NCBI GenBank assembly: GCA_011634665.1
Contig: WAEK01000028.1
Location: forward strand, 62,001-126,000
Source: Mortierella sp. BCC40632
Taxonomy: Eukaryota; Mortierellomycota; Mortierellomycetes; Mortierellales; Mortierellaceae
DNA: 64,000 nt
Reading direction: 5' to 3'
Shown here: positions 12,755 through 24,344 of the stretch, piece by piece
Layout: every line of letters begins with the position of its first letter
Position numbering within the stretch: position 1 is the first letter of the stretch
Notes under the pieces: model-generated
Seen by the model: the letters and a program-made list of their open reading frames with translations, nothing else
Database searches by the model: none
What the model was told of the DNA's origin: nothing
Program-made: the position numbers and the translations under genes

Positions 12755-14192
12755 CTCAATGGAGTCTCGATTCAAACCTGACCTTTCCTACAACAATTCC
12801 TAATGCGCTTCTCTATACAATCTCTAGCTCGGAGGTCAAGGTAGAGATTCCAAACTCAGGAATGACCTATCACTCTCCACCTGAACTTGCTACAGATTTG
12901 GCGTATACAACTACCACCACCTTACCCACGACAGCACTGCATGCTCAACAGATTCAACCACCATTTCTTCTTCCAGGAGGATACCCAGCCCAGGGAGCAT
13001 TTGTCATCCCGACTTCAGATATTTATCAAGCTGCTACAGCCGTTCTCTCTGCCACAGCCCTTGTCACACCCAACGGAGAGCCGACAATCATTTCGCCTGC
13101 ATCGCTAGAACCTCTGGCATTAGGCATAGATATCTGGCAGGCAGCCGAACAAGGAGATCTCGATGTCTTGCGTCAATACCTCGAGAACGGAGCATCCCCC
13201 AACAACCGAAACGCATCTCGATCGACATTGCTTCACCGAACGGCATGGCAAAGTACACGACCATACGATGTGATGGAGTTGTTGATTCGATGGGGGGCCA
13301 AGGTGAATTTGGCCAACGACAATGGGAATACGGTGATGCAGAACGTTTTGATGAAGCACGATGATCCCAGTCTGATCAAGTTACTCTTGGATGCTGGCGC
13401 AGATACATCAATCACGAACAAGGAATCGATGAATTCATTAGAAGTGGGTGTATTATTCAACCGTACAGAGAGTGTCAAGTACCTGTTGGAGAACGATGCC
13501 GAATCCTGTTCACGCGAGAGTGTGACAGCAGCATTGAGACGTGCCAAGGGAGAAGAGAAGAAGATGGTCAGGTCAATGTTGAATAAGTGTCTGGGCAAAG
13601 AAGGAGAAAAGAGACGATCCGAATTGATTCTCAAGGCCCAGGCGGATGCAGTGTTGACAAGTGTTGGGGTGGCGGCTGGGCAGTACCGAGGCCATTCTGG
13701 ACAACCGAGCACATCCTCAACACAAGGACCTCCAGGAGAGATCCATCTCCTTGGGAACTCGAGTGCTCTTAGCCTAGAAGGATACAAGAGGTAAGATGAA
13801 CTTTTCTTTTTTTAGCGTATCATCCCAATCATGGATGTGTTTGAGTATTAAAAAAAAAAAAAAAAATGATTTTGCTGTGTTGTGGAAATAGCAAACAATC
13901 ACACGAGTCTGTAGACGCGTCTGGATCTGGTAAGGAAGGCTCATTGGGTCAAGAAGGTACACCCTTTTTTTTTTTTTTTTTTAAAGGTATTTATGATACT
14001 CGGAGGTACTGACTACGAAGCTCTCTTTTTTTTTTTTTTTCTCTTTCTTTTTTTTTTTTTCTTTTTTTTTTTATAGATTCTTCTTCAGCTACGTCCAGTT
14101 TGAATCCTCCGCCCAAAAACTCGAATCGGTTTAAACTAATGAACATGCGAGCAGCGGGGCCTTCGATGACCAACCTCTTTGGGCGGAAATAA
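10673..14192 (+). CDS. Septin-type GTPase domain fused to ankyrin repeats
   Basis: Exons 10673-11679, 11906-12643, 12828-13790, 13892-13956 (or -13929) and 14077-14192 join in frame to about 960 aa. Residues about 40-335 resemble a septin G domain: P-loop GDVGVGKSS; LKPIDLLYMKLLHERVNLIP followed by TKAD (G4, AKAD in septins); then a K/R-rich helix; and a late segment WPQERWGLN matching the septin YPWG region. The G3 position reads FVTFPGYSS, so the usual Asp of DTPG is absent. Residues about 340-680 are Ser/Thr/Pro-rich. Residues about 678-806 are ankyrin-like (WQAAEQGDLDVLRQYLENGA; LLIRWGAKVNLANDNGNTV; LIKLLLDAGADTSITNKES). The tail is Ser-rich and basic. Intron 1 has no stop in one frame, so ORF callers extend exon 2 falsely upstream. 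The single-gene model rests on matching splice phases; I know of no named septin with this layout. Confidence 0.8.
12674..12751 (+). repeat. (AAAG)n followed by (GA)n in intron 2 of the septin-ankyrin gene
   Basis: About ten AAAG tetramers are followed by about sixteen GA dinucleotides within the 184-nt intron. It is purine-rich on the coding strand, opposite to most introns in this window. Confidence 0.9.
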
Positions 14193-14999
14193 AATAATAA
14201 TAATAATAATAATAATACTAATGTTGAAGGACCCATAGAACGTGTATGTGGAGGGACTTGCCTGATCGGGGTTACGAGCAACTGTCGAGCCTGGAGACTA
14301 TCTTGTGTTGTAAATACCGCCTACTTTAGCTTTCAACTGGACTCACTCTATCAGTTGATGCTTATAAAAAAAGAAAAAAAAAGGAGCGGAGAGGAGGGGC
14401 CCTCCCGCACCCCTTCTCTACACGAAAACCCTGCTTGAGGAGTGACATGTCGGATTTGCAGGTGCGGTCATGTCCGCTATCAGAGCACGCTTGGGAGACC
14501 ATACCCGCGAGGAGCATAGGTAATGTGGTGTGGTGTGTGCATCACGGTTGAATTTTGACCTCGAAACTTGGTATTCGTGTTTCCAGAAGGCAGAGGCTCA
14601 CGCGTCAGCACAGGCTGATCGATGGCAAGCTTAAAATAATACGGACTCATAGTGCGGACCCGGGACGGCTAAGTGAGCATGTACACTGCGATCGCTAGGT
14701 TCACTGCTCTGGGGTTGGGTGAAGAGAACGCTGAGGAGGAAAAAAGAGGAGGAAGAGAAGAAGGCCAATAACGTCAAGACCAAACGGAACCGAGAGCCTA
14801 TTCGACCTTTGGGCCCTATCAACGTGGACGCTTGCTGCTAATTGCGAGATCCACAACATGCACTCAAGTCCCCCTCTAACTCTAAGAAGGACACGCATTT
14901 TTGGTGGTGAGTGACTTCCCAATTTTCATTTTTTTTAATATGTGACCCCTCTCCTCTTTCATACTGTTCTCTCCTCTCGACACTACTTCTTTCCATCCA
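14193..14999. other. Intergenic region before VPS53
   Basis: This 807-bp stretch has no supported gene. An (AAT)n microsatellite (14194-14217) directly follows the septin-ankyrin stop codon. Short ORFs on the minus strand (14630-15100) are not conserved-looking and run into VPS53 exon 1. Confidence 0.55.
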
Positions 15000-16975
15000 A
15001 TGGCTACCGGGGGAACAGCATCCCAGACGCCCTTTGTTGCCGCGTCAGACGCCATCAATCTCGCGCCCGAACTCAACACATCCATCACCAACATTCTTCG
15101 CTCCAAGGATCCGCTCGACGCTCAGGACTTTAATTCAGTCGAGTACATCAACCGTATTTTTCCCAATGGTAATGCATGACCTTTTTTTCCCCCTCTCTCT
15201 CTTTCCAAAGAGCGGGGCCCGACCATGCAAGCAGTCCAGCAACATGTTGGCCAAAAGAATTCTAGTCTTTGGTCGGTTCAGGCGCCTAGCAATTGTTCTA
15301 TCCGTCAAACAGAAAGAAACTCCATCTTCCGACAGGATCGTGTTGACATTGCATTCAGCCATGATGGCCTCGTTTCTCTCGCGTTTCAACTACTCTGTCC
15401 AATAGAAAGTTCCCTTGCAACCGTCGACCAAGTCTTGGCCAGACTCCAGGCCAAGGCAAAACAAGTCCAGGAAGAACTCCGGGAACTGACCAGAGCTCAG
15501 ACAGATGGCGGACAAAAAGGTCAAGAAGAGGTCGAAGCAGCCAAACGAGGCATTGAGGTAAGCCTTTTTTTTTTTCTTTTCTTTTCTTTTTTAAACTTGC
15601 TTCCTACTACACGTATGACTTTCTTGACTTTTATGCTAATCGTTGGTCAATGCCTCTTTTTATTTTGTTCTGTTGTTGTTGGTTTTTTCTTTCTTTCTTT
15701 CTTTCTTTCTTTCAAATAGATGCTCTTTTTCAAAATCAAGGAAATCAAGGAAAAGGCGACTCAGTCCGAACAAATGGTACAGGAGATTACACAAGACATA
15801 AAGAGTCTTGACTATGCGAAACGACACCTCACCATCTCAATCACCACCCTCAAGAGACTTCAAATGCTGGGTAAAAAAAAAAAGAAAAAAAAATGGATTT
15901 CTAGAAGAAACGACCGAAAATAACCTTGGGAACAGCTCCGTTTTTTTTTATGTACTATAACTCAACTGGACATCTCTCTCTCTCTCTCTTCTTTCTTTCT
16001 TTTTTTTTTGTAGTCACTGCCGTGGATCAACTCAAGATCATGGCTCAACGGAAGCAATACCGCGAGAGTGCACAACTACTGGAGGTAAGACCAAGAAAGA
16101 AAAGTAGGAGGAAACAGCAACAACAACAAGGTTACTTTATACAATGAACGGCCTTTGGCGCAGGGCCTACACACATTCATAAACGCGCGCCTCTATTAAC
16201 TCATACACCACACCCCCAGGCCGTGATCCAACTGATCCAGTATTTTAGAACCTTTCAAAACGTTCGACAAATTGCAGACCTGACCGAGTCAGTTGCCAAA
16301 CTTCAATACGATCTCGAAAGGGACATCATGAGGGATTTTGAACAAAGTTTTACACCCGATGGAATTCTAGTTGGCAATATTGGACAGCTTTCAAGTGCAT
16401 GTCTGGTGGTCGAGATCTTGGGTCAGGATGTCAGGTCAGTCAAGAAGAACTTTTGTCGTGGTTGTACTTGGGACCTGAGGGTTGTTCTGTCAAAGATGAT
16501 TATGGATCGGATCAGAGCAAGGAAGAGAACGGGATGGGCTTCAAAAGAAGGCAATAAAAAAAGAAAGAAAAAAAAAAGAGAGAGAAAGAAAAGAGAATTC
16601 TTATCATGCAACATCTATTGAATATATATATTAGGACCAAGCTCATCGAATGGTACTGCGGACTGCAACTACGGGCCTATCGATCTGTATTCAAACCAAA
16701 CGAGGAAGTCTCTGCATTGGACAACACTTCTCGACGATATGCTTGGCTCAAGAGACTTCTCAAGATTCATGACGAAGAACACGCCCATATTTTCCCAGAT
16801 TCTTGGGACGTGAGCCGTGTACTGTGCCTACAGTTTTGTGCAATCACTCGGTTCGTCCTCTGTTCTGCTCATTTCTTCTTTAACGACTGAGAATGCATGA
16901 TGAAATGGAAGGCGGCTCAAAACAATGACTAACTCTTTGGGATCATATCGTTTCTTTTCATTTGTTTCCTCTTTC

Positions 16976-17009
<34 letters not shown>

Positions 17010-18511
17010 ATAGGTCGGATCTATCGGACATCCTATCCAAGAGCGCGCCGACTATTGAAGTACCGCTCATGCTTCAAGTTCTTCAGCTCACTCTCGAATT
17101 TGAGTCGCAACTGGAAGCCCGATATCTGTCAAGGGTAAGCACTAAGAGATACAATCCGATTTATCTTTGGTTCAGGACGTCGTCCGTATCTCACTCATGT
17201 TCCATCTCTAATTTCCTTTTCCTTCCCTTCCTCCCCCCTCCATTAAAATATATAGGACGTGGAGCATGGACTGAATGGAGAAGCAGAGTCTTCAGGATTC
17301 TCTGAGAGTATTTCGCCTTGCTTTGAACCATACCTGAGTTTCTACATTGCTGCGGAAGACAAGTAAGGGTTCTGCATGAGATCAAAGCCATGGGTATTTT
17401 TGACCGCTCTATGAAAAAGCATGGCATCTAACATGGGAATACCTCTCATCTCTATTTTTTTTTTTTCTTAAAAAAAAAATAGGGCTCTGGAAGAGAAAAT
17501 CAATGGATTCAAGGTGCAGGAACCTGTTCCAGAGGATGATGTTTCTATCACTGTCCTGGCATCGAGTACCGACATCTTTATGTTCTATAAGTCGGCCTTG
17601 ACCAACTGTGCCAAACTGTCTCGCAGGAAACCGTTCTTGGATCTTTGTATCGTATTTGGAAAGTGGCTCCGGATCTATGCAAACGATGTGCTTCTGGCCA
17701 AGCTCCCTAAGCAGTAGGTGTCAAGATTTTTTTTTTTTTTTTTTTTTTTTTTCGAATTAGAGCCGACCTGTGAGATTCGATCTACTCACACCCTACCTTT
17801 TTTTTTATTTTATTTTGGATAGAGGGGATAGAAGGCCCACCAACAGAGAATTGCTTCGCTCCATATGTATTGTCCTCAATACTGCCGACTACTCTTTATC
17901 AACAACAACACAGGTGAGGAGGAGCTCCATGTCCCTGCACTCTGTTCATCGTTTTCCCATGAGCAGATGAAAAATTAACCTTAGCGCTGCCTATTATTAT
18001 TATATTTACCTAGTTGGAGGAGCGTCTTTGGGCCAATATCGACCCCGAGTTTGTAGACCAGGTCACTATGGAATCAGAACGACAGGCGTTCATGAAGTAT
18101 GTCGGACCAAATCCATTAAGCACTCCCCCCCCCCAGGAAATGGCCATCAACAAAAGATGATCTGCACATTGATCTAACCAAAAGAAATGTCGCGTACCGG
18201 CTTTTTCTCTCTCTTCTCCGTCCTGTAGCATTATCTCTGCGTGTACGCGTGCGCTTGTCCGGGCTGTTGAAAGTCATTACGATCCTGCATTGCTGGCCAT
18301 GTCCAAGTTGCCTTGGGGAATAGTAGAAAACGTAGGCGATCAATCGGAATATGTCTCTAGCATTCATGGGACACTCAAGACGTGCGTAGGGGCTATCCAA
18401 GAGTTGATCGCCAACAAACGTTACTTTAGGACATTTTGCGACAAGTTTGTTGAGTAAGTATTTTGCTGTTGTTGGTTTTGTTATTTCAAAACGATAGACC
18501 CTGCTCGATGT

Positions 18512-18544
<33 letters not shown>

Positions 18545-19635
18545 AAAATGAAAATGAAAGAAAGCATAGATTGTTCATACGACTGCATTGTTCGTAGGTC
18601 GTTTGTTTCAAGATTTGCTACCAACATCACCAAGTGCAAACCCATCTCAGAGATCGGAGCGGAACAAATGCTCCTTGATACCCAGGCCGTCAAATCTCTC
18701 TTGATGGATATACCCAACCTTGGACTCGAAAGTGCGGTCCCTGTTCCTGCTTCGTAAGTCGATGGCTAGCACTTGCTATGGCTCCTCCGCCTCATATCTC
18801 TGTTTGAATGAATCTGACTCTTTTTTCCTTGCCACACCCTCGACTGACCTTGCATGGAATGGCTTTATTGTACCACTCTTTTAGATTCTCTAAATTTGTG
18901 AATCGAAGCTTGGGCAAGATCGAGACGATTCTAAAGACAGCCATGAGCCCTCACGAACCCTTTGATGTGTTTATCGATCACTACTTTTTACTGATCGGCG
19001 ACCGCAACCTTTCCAACTTTCAACGGATCCTTGAACTCAAGGGACTCAAACGTATGGAACAACAGCAAATGGTGGATCTCTTCCAAAAGAAACAAGCCGG
19101 CATGGAAAATTTACAAGAAAACTCGGCGGTCATGTCCCTTCTTCAAAGTATGCCCGCTCATGTCTCTCAACTTGGTGTAGTTGGGCCTGCAGCAGGGTTG
19201 GTTGGAAACTTGGCAGGCGTTGGAGGATCTAGTTCGGCCTTGAGAGAGGGCAACTCGTATCAGTTGGGTAACATCGTAACCTCGAGCATCCTGAGTCATG
19301 GTCCCTTTGCAGCCTTGGCCTCTCAACATTTGAACACATCCAGCAACTCGAACCCATCCTTGGGATCTGCGGGAGGTGGTAATGCTAGTGGTGGAGCATT
19401 TGGCGAAACTGGAACTGGAACTGGGCTCTTTGGGCTTGGACACGATCGGGATGCCAACACGAGTCCGAGTCAAGGCCTGGGGGGTCCCAACCAGACCCCA
19501 GGGTCAGGATCACAACCAGGGGGATTTGCGGCGAGTTCCAAACTCAATGTCAATATCCGGAAATTTGTTGCAGGGATGCGATCCAAGCGAGATACGGACA
19601 ATACTCCTACACCTCCACCTCCACCTCCTATTTGA
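15000..19635 (+). CDS. VPS53: Vacuolar protein sorting-associated protein 53 (GARP/EARP subunit), 14 exons
   Basis: Subunit of the GARP/EARP tethering complex that captures endosome-derived vesicles at the trans-Golgi network. Exons: 15000-15168, 15406-15557, 15720-15870, 16014-16084, 16220-16434, 16635-16850, 17014-17134, 17256-17362, 17483-17713, 17823-17913, 18014-18096, 18229-18453, 18598-18753, 18885-19635; 2739 nt, 912 aa, in frame throughout. Family signatures: [21 protein letters not shown] at residues about 45-65, a long coiled coil to residue about 190 ([17 protein letters not shown]), then [40 protein letters not shown], and [18 protein letters not shown] near the C-terminal half. 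The last about 130 residues are a Gly/Ser-rich tail ending in poly-Pro and look disordered. Several introns carry long A or T runs (for example 16979-17007 and 18512-18542). It converges on the PA-domain gene. Confidence 0.95.
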
Positions 19636-19716
19636 TTCTCTGACCGGTGGGAGAGAGAGGGAAAGATCTGACCATAGAGTGAAGTGCACCCAGGATTTTT
19701 TTTTTTTTAGAGAGAT

Positions 19717-19722
19717 AATAAA
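19717..19722 (+). terminator. Candidate polyadenylation signal of VPS53
   Basis: An AATAAA hexamer lies 82 bases after the VPS53 stop. A minus-strand AATAAA (19763-19768) for the convergent gene lies only about 40 bases away, so the two 3' ends are tightly packed. Confidence 0.45.
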
Positions 19723-19762
19723 TATTGCTTGTCAAAAGTGTTTTTCTCTATCATCGCTGTTG

Positions 19763-19768
19763 TTTATT
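19763..19768 (-). terminator. Candidate polyadenylation signal of the PA-domain gene
   Basis: TTTATT on the plus strand reads AATAAA on the minus strand, about 80 bases past the stop codon of the PA-domain gene. Confidence 0.45.
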
Positions 19769-19848
19769 GAGCTAGTCAGATCTGTAAAGGGGAAGCAACA
19801 TGAAGTGAGGGAAATGACAAAGAGAGAGTGTGAAACTTTTCCTTCCTT

Positions 19849-22369
19849 CTAGGGTTGAGGCCCCTTGCCTCGAGCACTAAATCGAGCATAGTCAGAAAAG
19901 GAAGCCTTGGAAGAATTGCTTCCTGTAATACCACTACTCGATCGTCGGATATCTCCTGTAAGAGCTCTTGAAGTTGAATATTCATCCGAGAACGAGGCTC
20001 TTGGTGCTGGGTAGGCTGCACCGGGCAATGCACCCAAGGACGAAGACCGAGCAGAAGCAGACCAAGTCGAGGTGGAGGCTTCATGGTCAGCTGCACCTGG
20101 ATCTGGACTTTGATGCTGTTGATGATGTGGGAAATAGGTAAACGAAGTGGATCGCTCATCTCGAGAAAAGGTACTCTCGCTTGCAGAGACGGATCGGAAG
20201 ATGCGTGGAGAGTGATTAGAATTGGATAAAGTCCTGCTGTTGCTATTGGACTGGGTACTGGGGTGTCGGGCAGCGTCGCGTGGACCGTAGAACAAGTTTT
20301 CACCATTCCGGATACTAGTCATTGAGGTATTTCCTCCATCCAGTTCATCATCCTCATCAATTGGACGAGCATACGCTTCCTCCAAAGGATCCGCCTGGAT
20401 CACGATCTTGGGAGGTGTCAGGGTTGAGCAAGAACCTCTTCGGGATGGAGGGTTGGAAGGAATGGATTCTGGTTGACGAAGGAGACTCAAATGGTGTTGT
20501 TGCTCGGCATCCTTCTCCGTCTCGCCACCACGATTCGAGGCACTACTCAGATAGGTATCGACAACCCCAGCTCCTGTCTCGGCCTCGGGGTCATAATGGC
20601 TATAACTATAGGTTTGTTCGCCATAGGTGGGATAGCCCATTATCTGAGTTTGAGACTCATGTGAGGCATAGCTCTCTGCCTGTTGCTGATCTTGTTGCAG
20701 TGGTTGTTGCAGCTGTTGTTGTGAATACAATTGTGAAGCATCGGCTTCGGCCGAGTAGGTGTTGGCGTATCCTGTAGAGTAATCAGTACCTGCATAGCCC
20801 AGGGGAGGCATTGGGTTTTGTTCTTCCATCGCTGGTCCTTTTCCATTCGACATTTCCTTGCGGAGCTTCTGCTCCTGACGACGACGGAGCAGCCTGGGCC
20901 GAACGACATAAAACAGAAGCACACCACAGACAATCACACTCAGAATACCAATTACTGCACCAAAGACAGGACGGGACATGGCCAGGAACTTGGGTTCGGA
21001 TGCTGAGCTGTCTTCGTAGGATGGAGAGATGCTGATCACTAGGTCTGTCACAGACCCCGCGTTGCCTGGTGGTGGGGGTACATCAGCTGCTGCGGGTTTC
21101 ACTCCCTGGAGTGCTGGAGGAATAGGGGCACTGGAAGCGGGGCCTTGCAGGATATGGAACAGGTAGTCAATCGTCACCTGTTCTGCTACGGCAACAGTGG
21201 TCGAGCTCTCGACAAAGGCCTTGGTAATGTCTGCACCAGTGGTCTTGATTTCTTGGTTGAGTGGGACCATATCTATATCCTCACTCGAAGGATGGATCGA
21301 ATTGAGTGCTCGACGATGGATGGTATAGAGTTTGGAGAGGAGACCTTTCTTTTTTTGAGCAGAAGCACTTTCACCGCCGCCGCCATCGCCGCCACCACCA
21401 CCTCCTCCTCCTCCGTCTGAGCCTCCTTGGTTGCTGGATCCTTCACCATTTCCACTTGGTGGCGGAGTTCCACCATCGCCGCCACCGCCACCGCCACCGC
21501 CACCGCCGTTGTTGCTGTTGTTATCATTTCCAGAGCCCTGATTTCCATCGCCACCACTGCCGTTATCGCCACCAGTACTAGGAGGATTTGAAGTAGGAGG
21601 ATCAGGAGCAGGAGGGGCTGGACCAGGTGTCGACGGAGTAGGAGCAGGATCCGAGGCTCCAGAAGAAGGGGGAGGAGGGGGTGGTGATGATGGTGGCGAT
21701 GCTGGAGGACTACCCGAGCCTGTAGAGGGTGTTGAAGGAAAAGTACAGCTAGCCTGGTTGTAAAGGAGAATCGCCTGGGGGTTGGAAGCCTCAAGGTTGG
21801 CCAGCTTGGTGGCTAGAGGACAACCGGAACAATCCAGGAACGCAACCCAGGCACGATTGACCTTTTCCGTGACCTTGGAATCGCACAACTTGCCAACGTC
21901 GTATAATCGTCCCTGGGATAGAGAAAGAGAGAAAGAAGGAGAAGGGTAAGGGATCGTCTCTGATTTTTCTTTGATCTCGTTAGAGTGCAAAAGAGAGAAA
22001 AGAGAGAGAGAGAGAAAGACTTACACGGACACCAGTTGGACCAGGGTGAGGCGTGCCTTCCAGAACCCGGATACCGCCAAACAGCTTGGACTCCGGTGGC
22101 GAGCAGACAGCAACAGAAGAAGTTGCAACCGTGTTATCATCAGTCGAACCCGTTCCAGTACTGGTTCCACAAGAGACGACATTGGATTGAAGTTCAAACA
22201 TTGTTGTTGAGACTCCCTTGTTGCCTGCAACACTGATCGAGGCCGTTGTTCGACGAATACCAAGGGTCGCCATTAGAAAGAGTGCTGTAGTGGTGATGGT
22301 CGTGGTGGTGGTGATTGATTTCCGGGCACGAATTGATCGGCCGATGGAGTGTTGTCGTTGTGGTGGCAT
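19849..22369 (-). CDS. PA (protease-associated) domain single-pass membrane protein
   Basis: Two exons (22025-22369, 19849-21912) join in phase 0 to 802 aa. Near the N terminus a hydrophobic stretch (ALFLMATLGI) within a Thr-rich region is a likely signal peptide or anchor. Residues about 45-175 resemble a PA domain: CSPPESKLFGG, then AWVAFLDCSGCPLATKLANLEASNPQAILLYN, with the pattern of PA domains in PA-TM-RING proteins and vacuolar sorting receptors. A Pro/Gly/Ser-rich stalk follows, then a transmembrane segment (FGAVIGILSVIVCGVLLFYVV) with a basic stop-transfer RPRLLRRRQEQK. The cytosolic tail of about 350 residues is Gln/Tyr/Ser-rich with no RING finger that I can see. This suggests a type I protein of the secretory or endolysosomal membranes. 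Its function is not established; a cargo-receptor role is inference. The exon junction at GVR/GRLYD falls inside the PA domain. Confidence 0.82.
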
Positions 22370-23284
22370 TCTAGGTCGACTTGATATGGGTCATACAAAG
22401 GAACCAACAAAGGAAGAGAGAGGGAGAGAGAGAAAAATAATACAAGAAACAAGAAAACAAGACAAAATTAACAACAATCAGGGGACAACAAAAACAAGAA
22501 AGAGGGTGCCGGCAAGGAGGGGAAAAAAGGGGGAGGAAACAATAAATACGAGGAAAGGGTAATCGAGAGGAGGCCCACTATGGGTCCTCGTATAATGATT
22601 TTTTTTTTAAAAAAAAAAAAATAATAATAATATATAAAAAATGGAGAAACGGAAAAGAGGCTGTGGAAGAGATGGTACAACCAGCCTTCTAGTTGTTGTT
22701 GTTGTTTTTCATTGTCAGTCCATGGCTGTGGGCCACTTTGGGTCATATAACAGACCAAGGCGAAAAGGAAGGTGAAAGGAGCAAAAAGTTGAAAGTGACG
22801 AACCTGACTAGTATTTTCAGGAATGCGGCCGTCAGAGCGGGCTTAGGCCGTTAACGGTTGCGAGGACAAGGGTAAGAGAGAGAGGGAGAGAGAGGAGGAG
22901 GGAAAGAGAGAGAAAAAAAAAAAAAAAAAAAGGGCAGACCGCAACCACGAGGACGGACAGGCAAGTTGACTGGAGAAGTAAGATGGCTGTGGGCCAAGGG
23001 TGAGCCAGAATGCGCATTCTGCAGATAGTCAGGACGCGATTTTTTTTTTTTTTTTTTTCCTTCTCTCTCTCTCTTTTACTCGCTCCCTCCTCACTCTCAC
23101 CCTCTCTATTGGTTTGCTGTGCAAATAAGGGAGATTGTTGCATTTGTAAAGGACAGATCACTCACTCGAATCCTGTCTCTCTAAAAAAAATTTTCTTTGG
23201 GCTTGGGCTTGTCCATTCGGTCTTCCCATTCATCCCATTTCTTCATTTCATTTCTCTTCTCCCCCCTCCCCCTCGACCTCACTC
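22370..23284. promoter_or_regulatory. Divergent intergenic region with A/T runs
   Basis: This 915-bp stretch lies between two divergent genes. It holds an inverted A/T run (T8 then A12 at about 22600-22621) that could form a hairpin, a GA-rich stretch with an A-run (22870-22931), a T-run (23040-23058) and a pyrimidine-rich leader (23225-23280) before the ATG at 23285. No gene supported. Confidence 0.55.
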
Positions 23285-24230
23285 ATGCCACCACCTCCTC
23301 GATCTAGAGTGCGCGCCAGGGGCGCAAAACTTCCACGTGGCGCAGGTGCAACAGCCGCAGCGGCCCGAAGAAACCTGGTCGAACAGGCTCCTCATGTCCT
23401 CGAGTCCGAGGGTGATACCACCGAGGCTGTAAACATGGAAGTGGAACAAGAAACAACCGACGCCAAAGCCTGGATCAAGGAACATGTAGAAAATGAAGTG
23501 GTATGTGCATCCACGCGCGTAGACAATAAGGAGACGGAGGGGATCACAGGATACTCGGCTCACCTTTTCTTTCGATCTCCTGTGTCTTCTTGGTCAATAT
23601 CTGTTACTCATTGTCCTCATATTTTTTTTTCTGGAACCTTTTCTTTCTTTCAATCGCCTCAAATGGATGTTACACAGGAGAGGATAAAGGCGACCGGTAC
23701 CAAGATCACGGCCTTGCCTGTCAAGAACTTTGGTATTGTCGTCAACCTGACTCGCAAAAAGGCGACGGCCATCAACCGGATCGAGATCGACAGCAGCTTT
23801 GATTTCAAGCAGGTCCAACAGATCATGGTCTCGGCAGGAGTCAGCTACCCTCACAAAGAGAACTATGAATATGTCAATGTAAGATTTCTTTTTCTTTTTC
23901 TTTTTCTTTTTTTTTTTCCGGGTCGGCAGACTAAACTCCAACCTCAAACTAACCCTCCCTTCCTCCTTGGCCATGCTTTCAACATTTTAGGTTCTCCTTT
24001 TCACAGAAGACACAACCGAGCCCATGATAGTCCCTTATCTCTACGACACAAAGCTAAGGACTCAGGAACCCATCGAGGATGAAGATGGCATCACCTCCAC
24101 TTCAGGATCCAACACCACAGACGACCAACGACCATGGATCAATGTCAAGAACAACTTGACAGAATGGCTCTTGGTTAATGCTCAACATATGCGTGCGCGA
24201 CATCACATTGACGAATTCCATGATATTTGA
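23285..24230 (+). CDS. Small protein of unknown function, three exons
   Basis: Exons 23285-23500, 23678-23878 and 23991-24230 join in phase 0 at both introns to 218 aa. The first about 50 residues are Arg/Ala-rich and basic (PPPPRSRVRARGAKLP), then acidic. Residues about 60-165 look like a compact alpha/beta domain: GTKITALPVKNFGIVVNLTR, FDFKQVQQIMVSAGV, YVNVLLFTEDTTEPMIVPYL. The C terminus is helical (NNLTEWLLVNAQHMRARHH). I do not recognise the family. The first intron lacks stops in the coding frame, so an intron-retained product is conceivable. It converges with the GH31 gene, whose stop lies 115 bases away. Confidence 0.75.
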
Positions 24231-24232
24231 AA

Positions 24233-24238
24233 AATAAA
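24233..24238 (+). terminator. Candidate polyadenylation signal of the 23285 gene
   Basis: AATAAA follows the stop codon within a few bases; it may be too close to act, but the spacing to the convergent gene leaves little room. Confidence 0.3.
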
Positions 24239-24344
24239 AAAAACGAAACACTTGTAGACTCTCTCCTCCTGTCAATCAAACTAACCAAACGCTGTCTGTC
24301 CAAAAGAAAACAAAAAACGCGATCACAGCAATGCTCTCTCCTTC

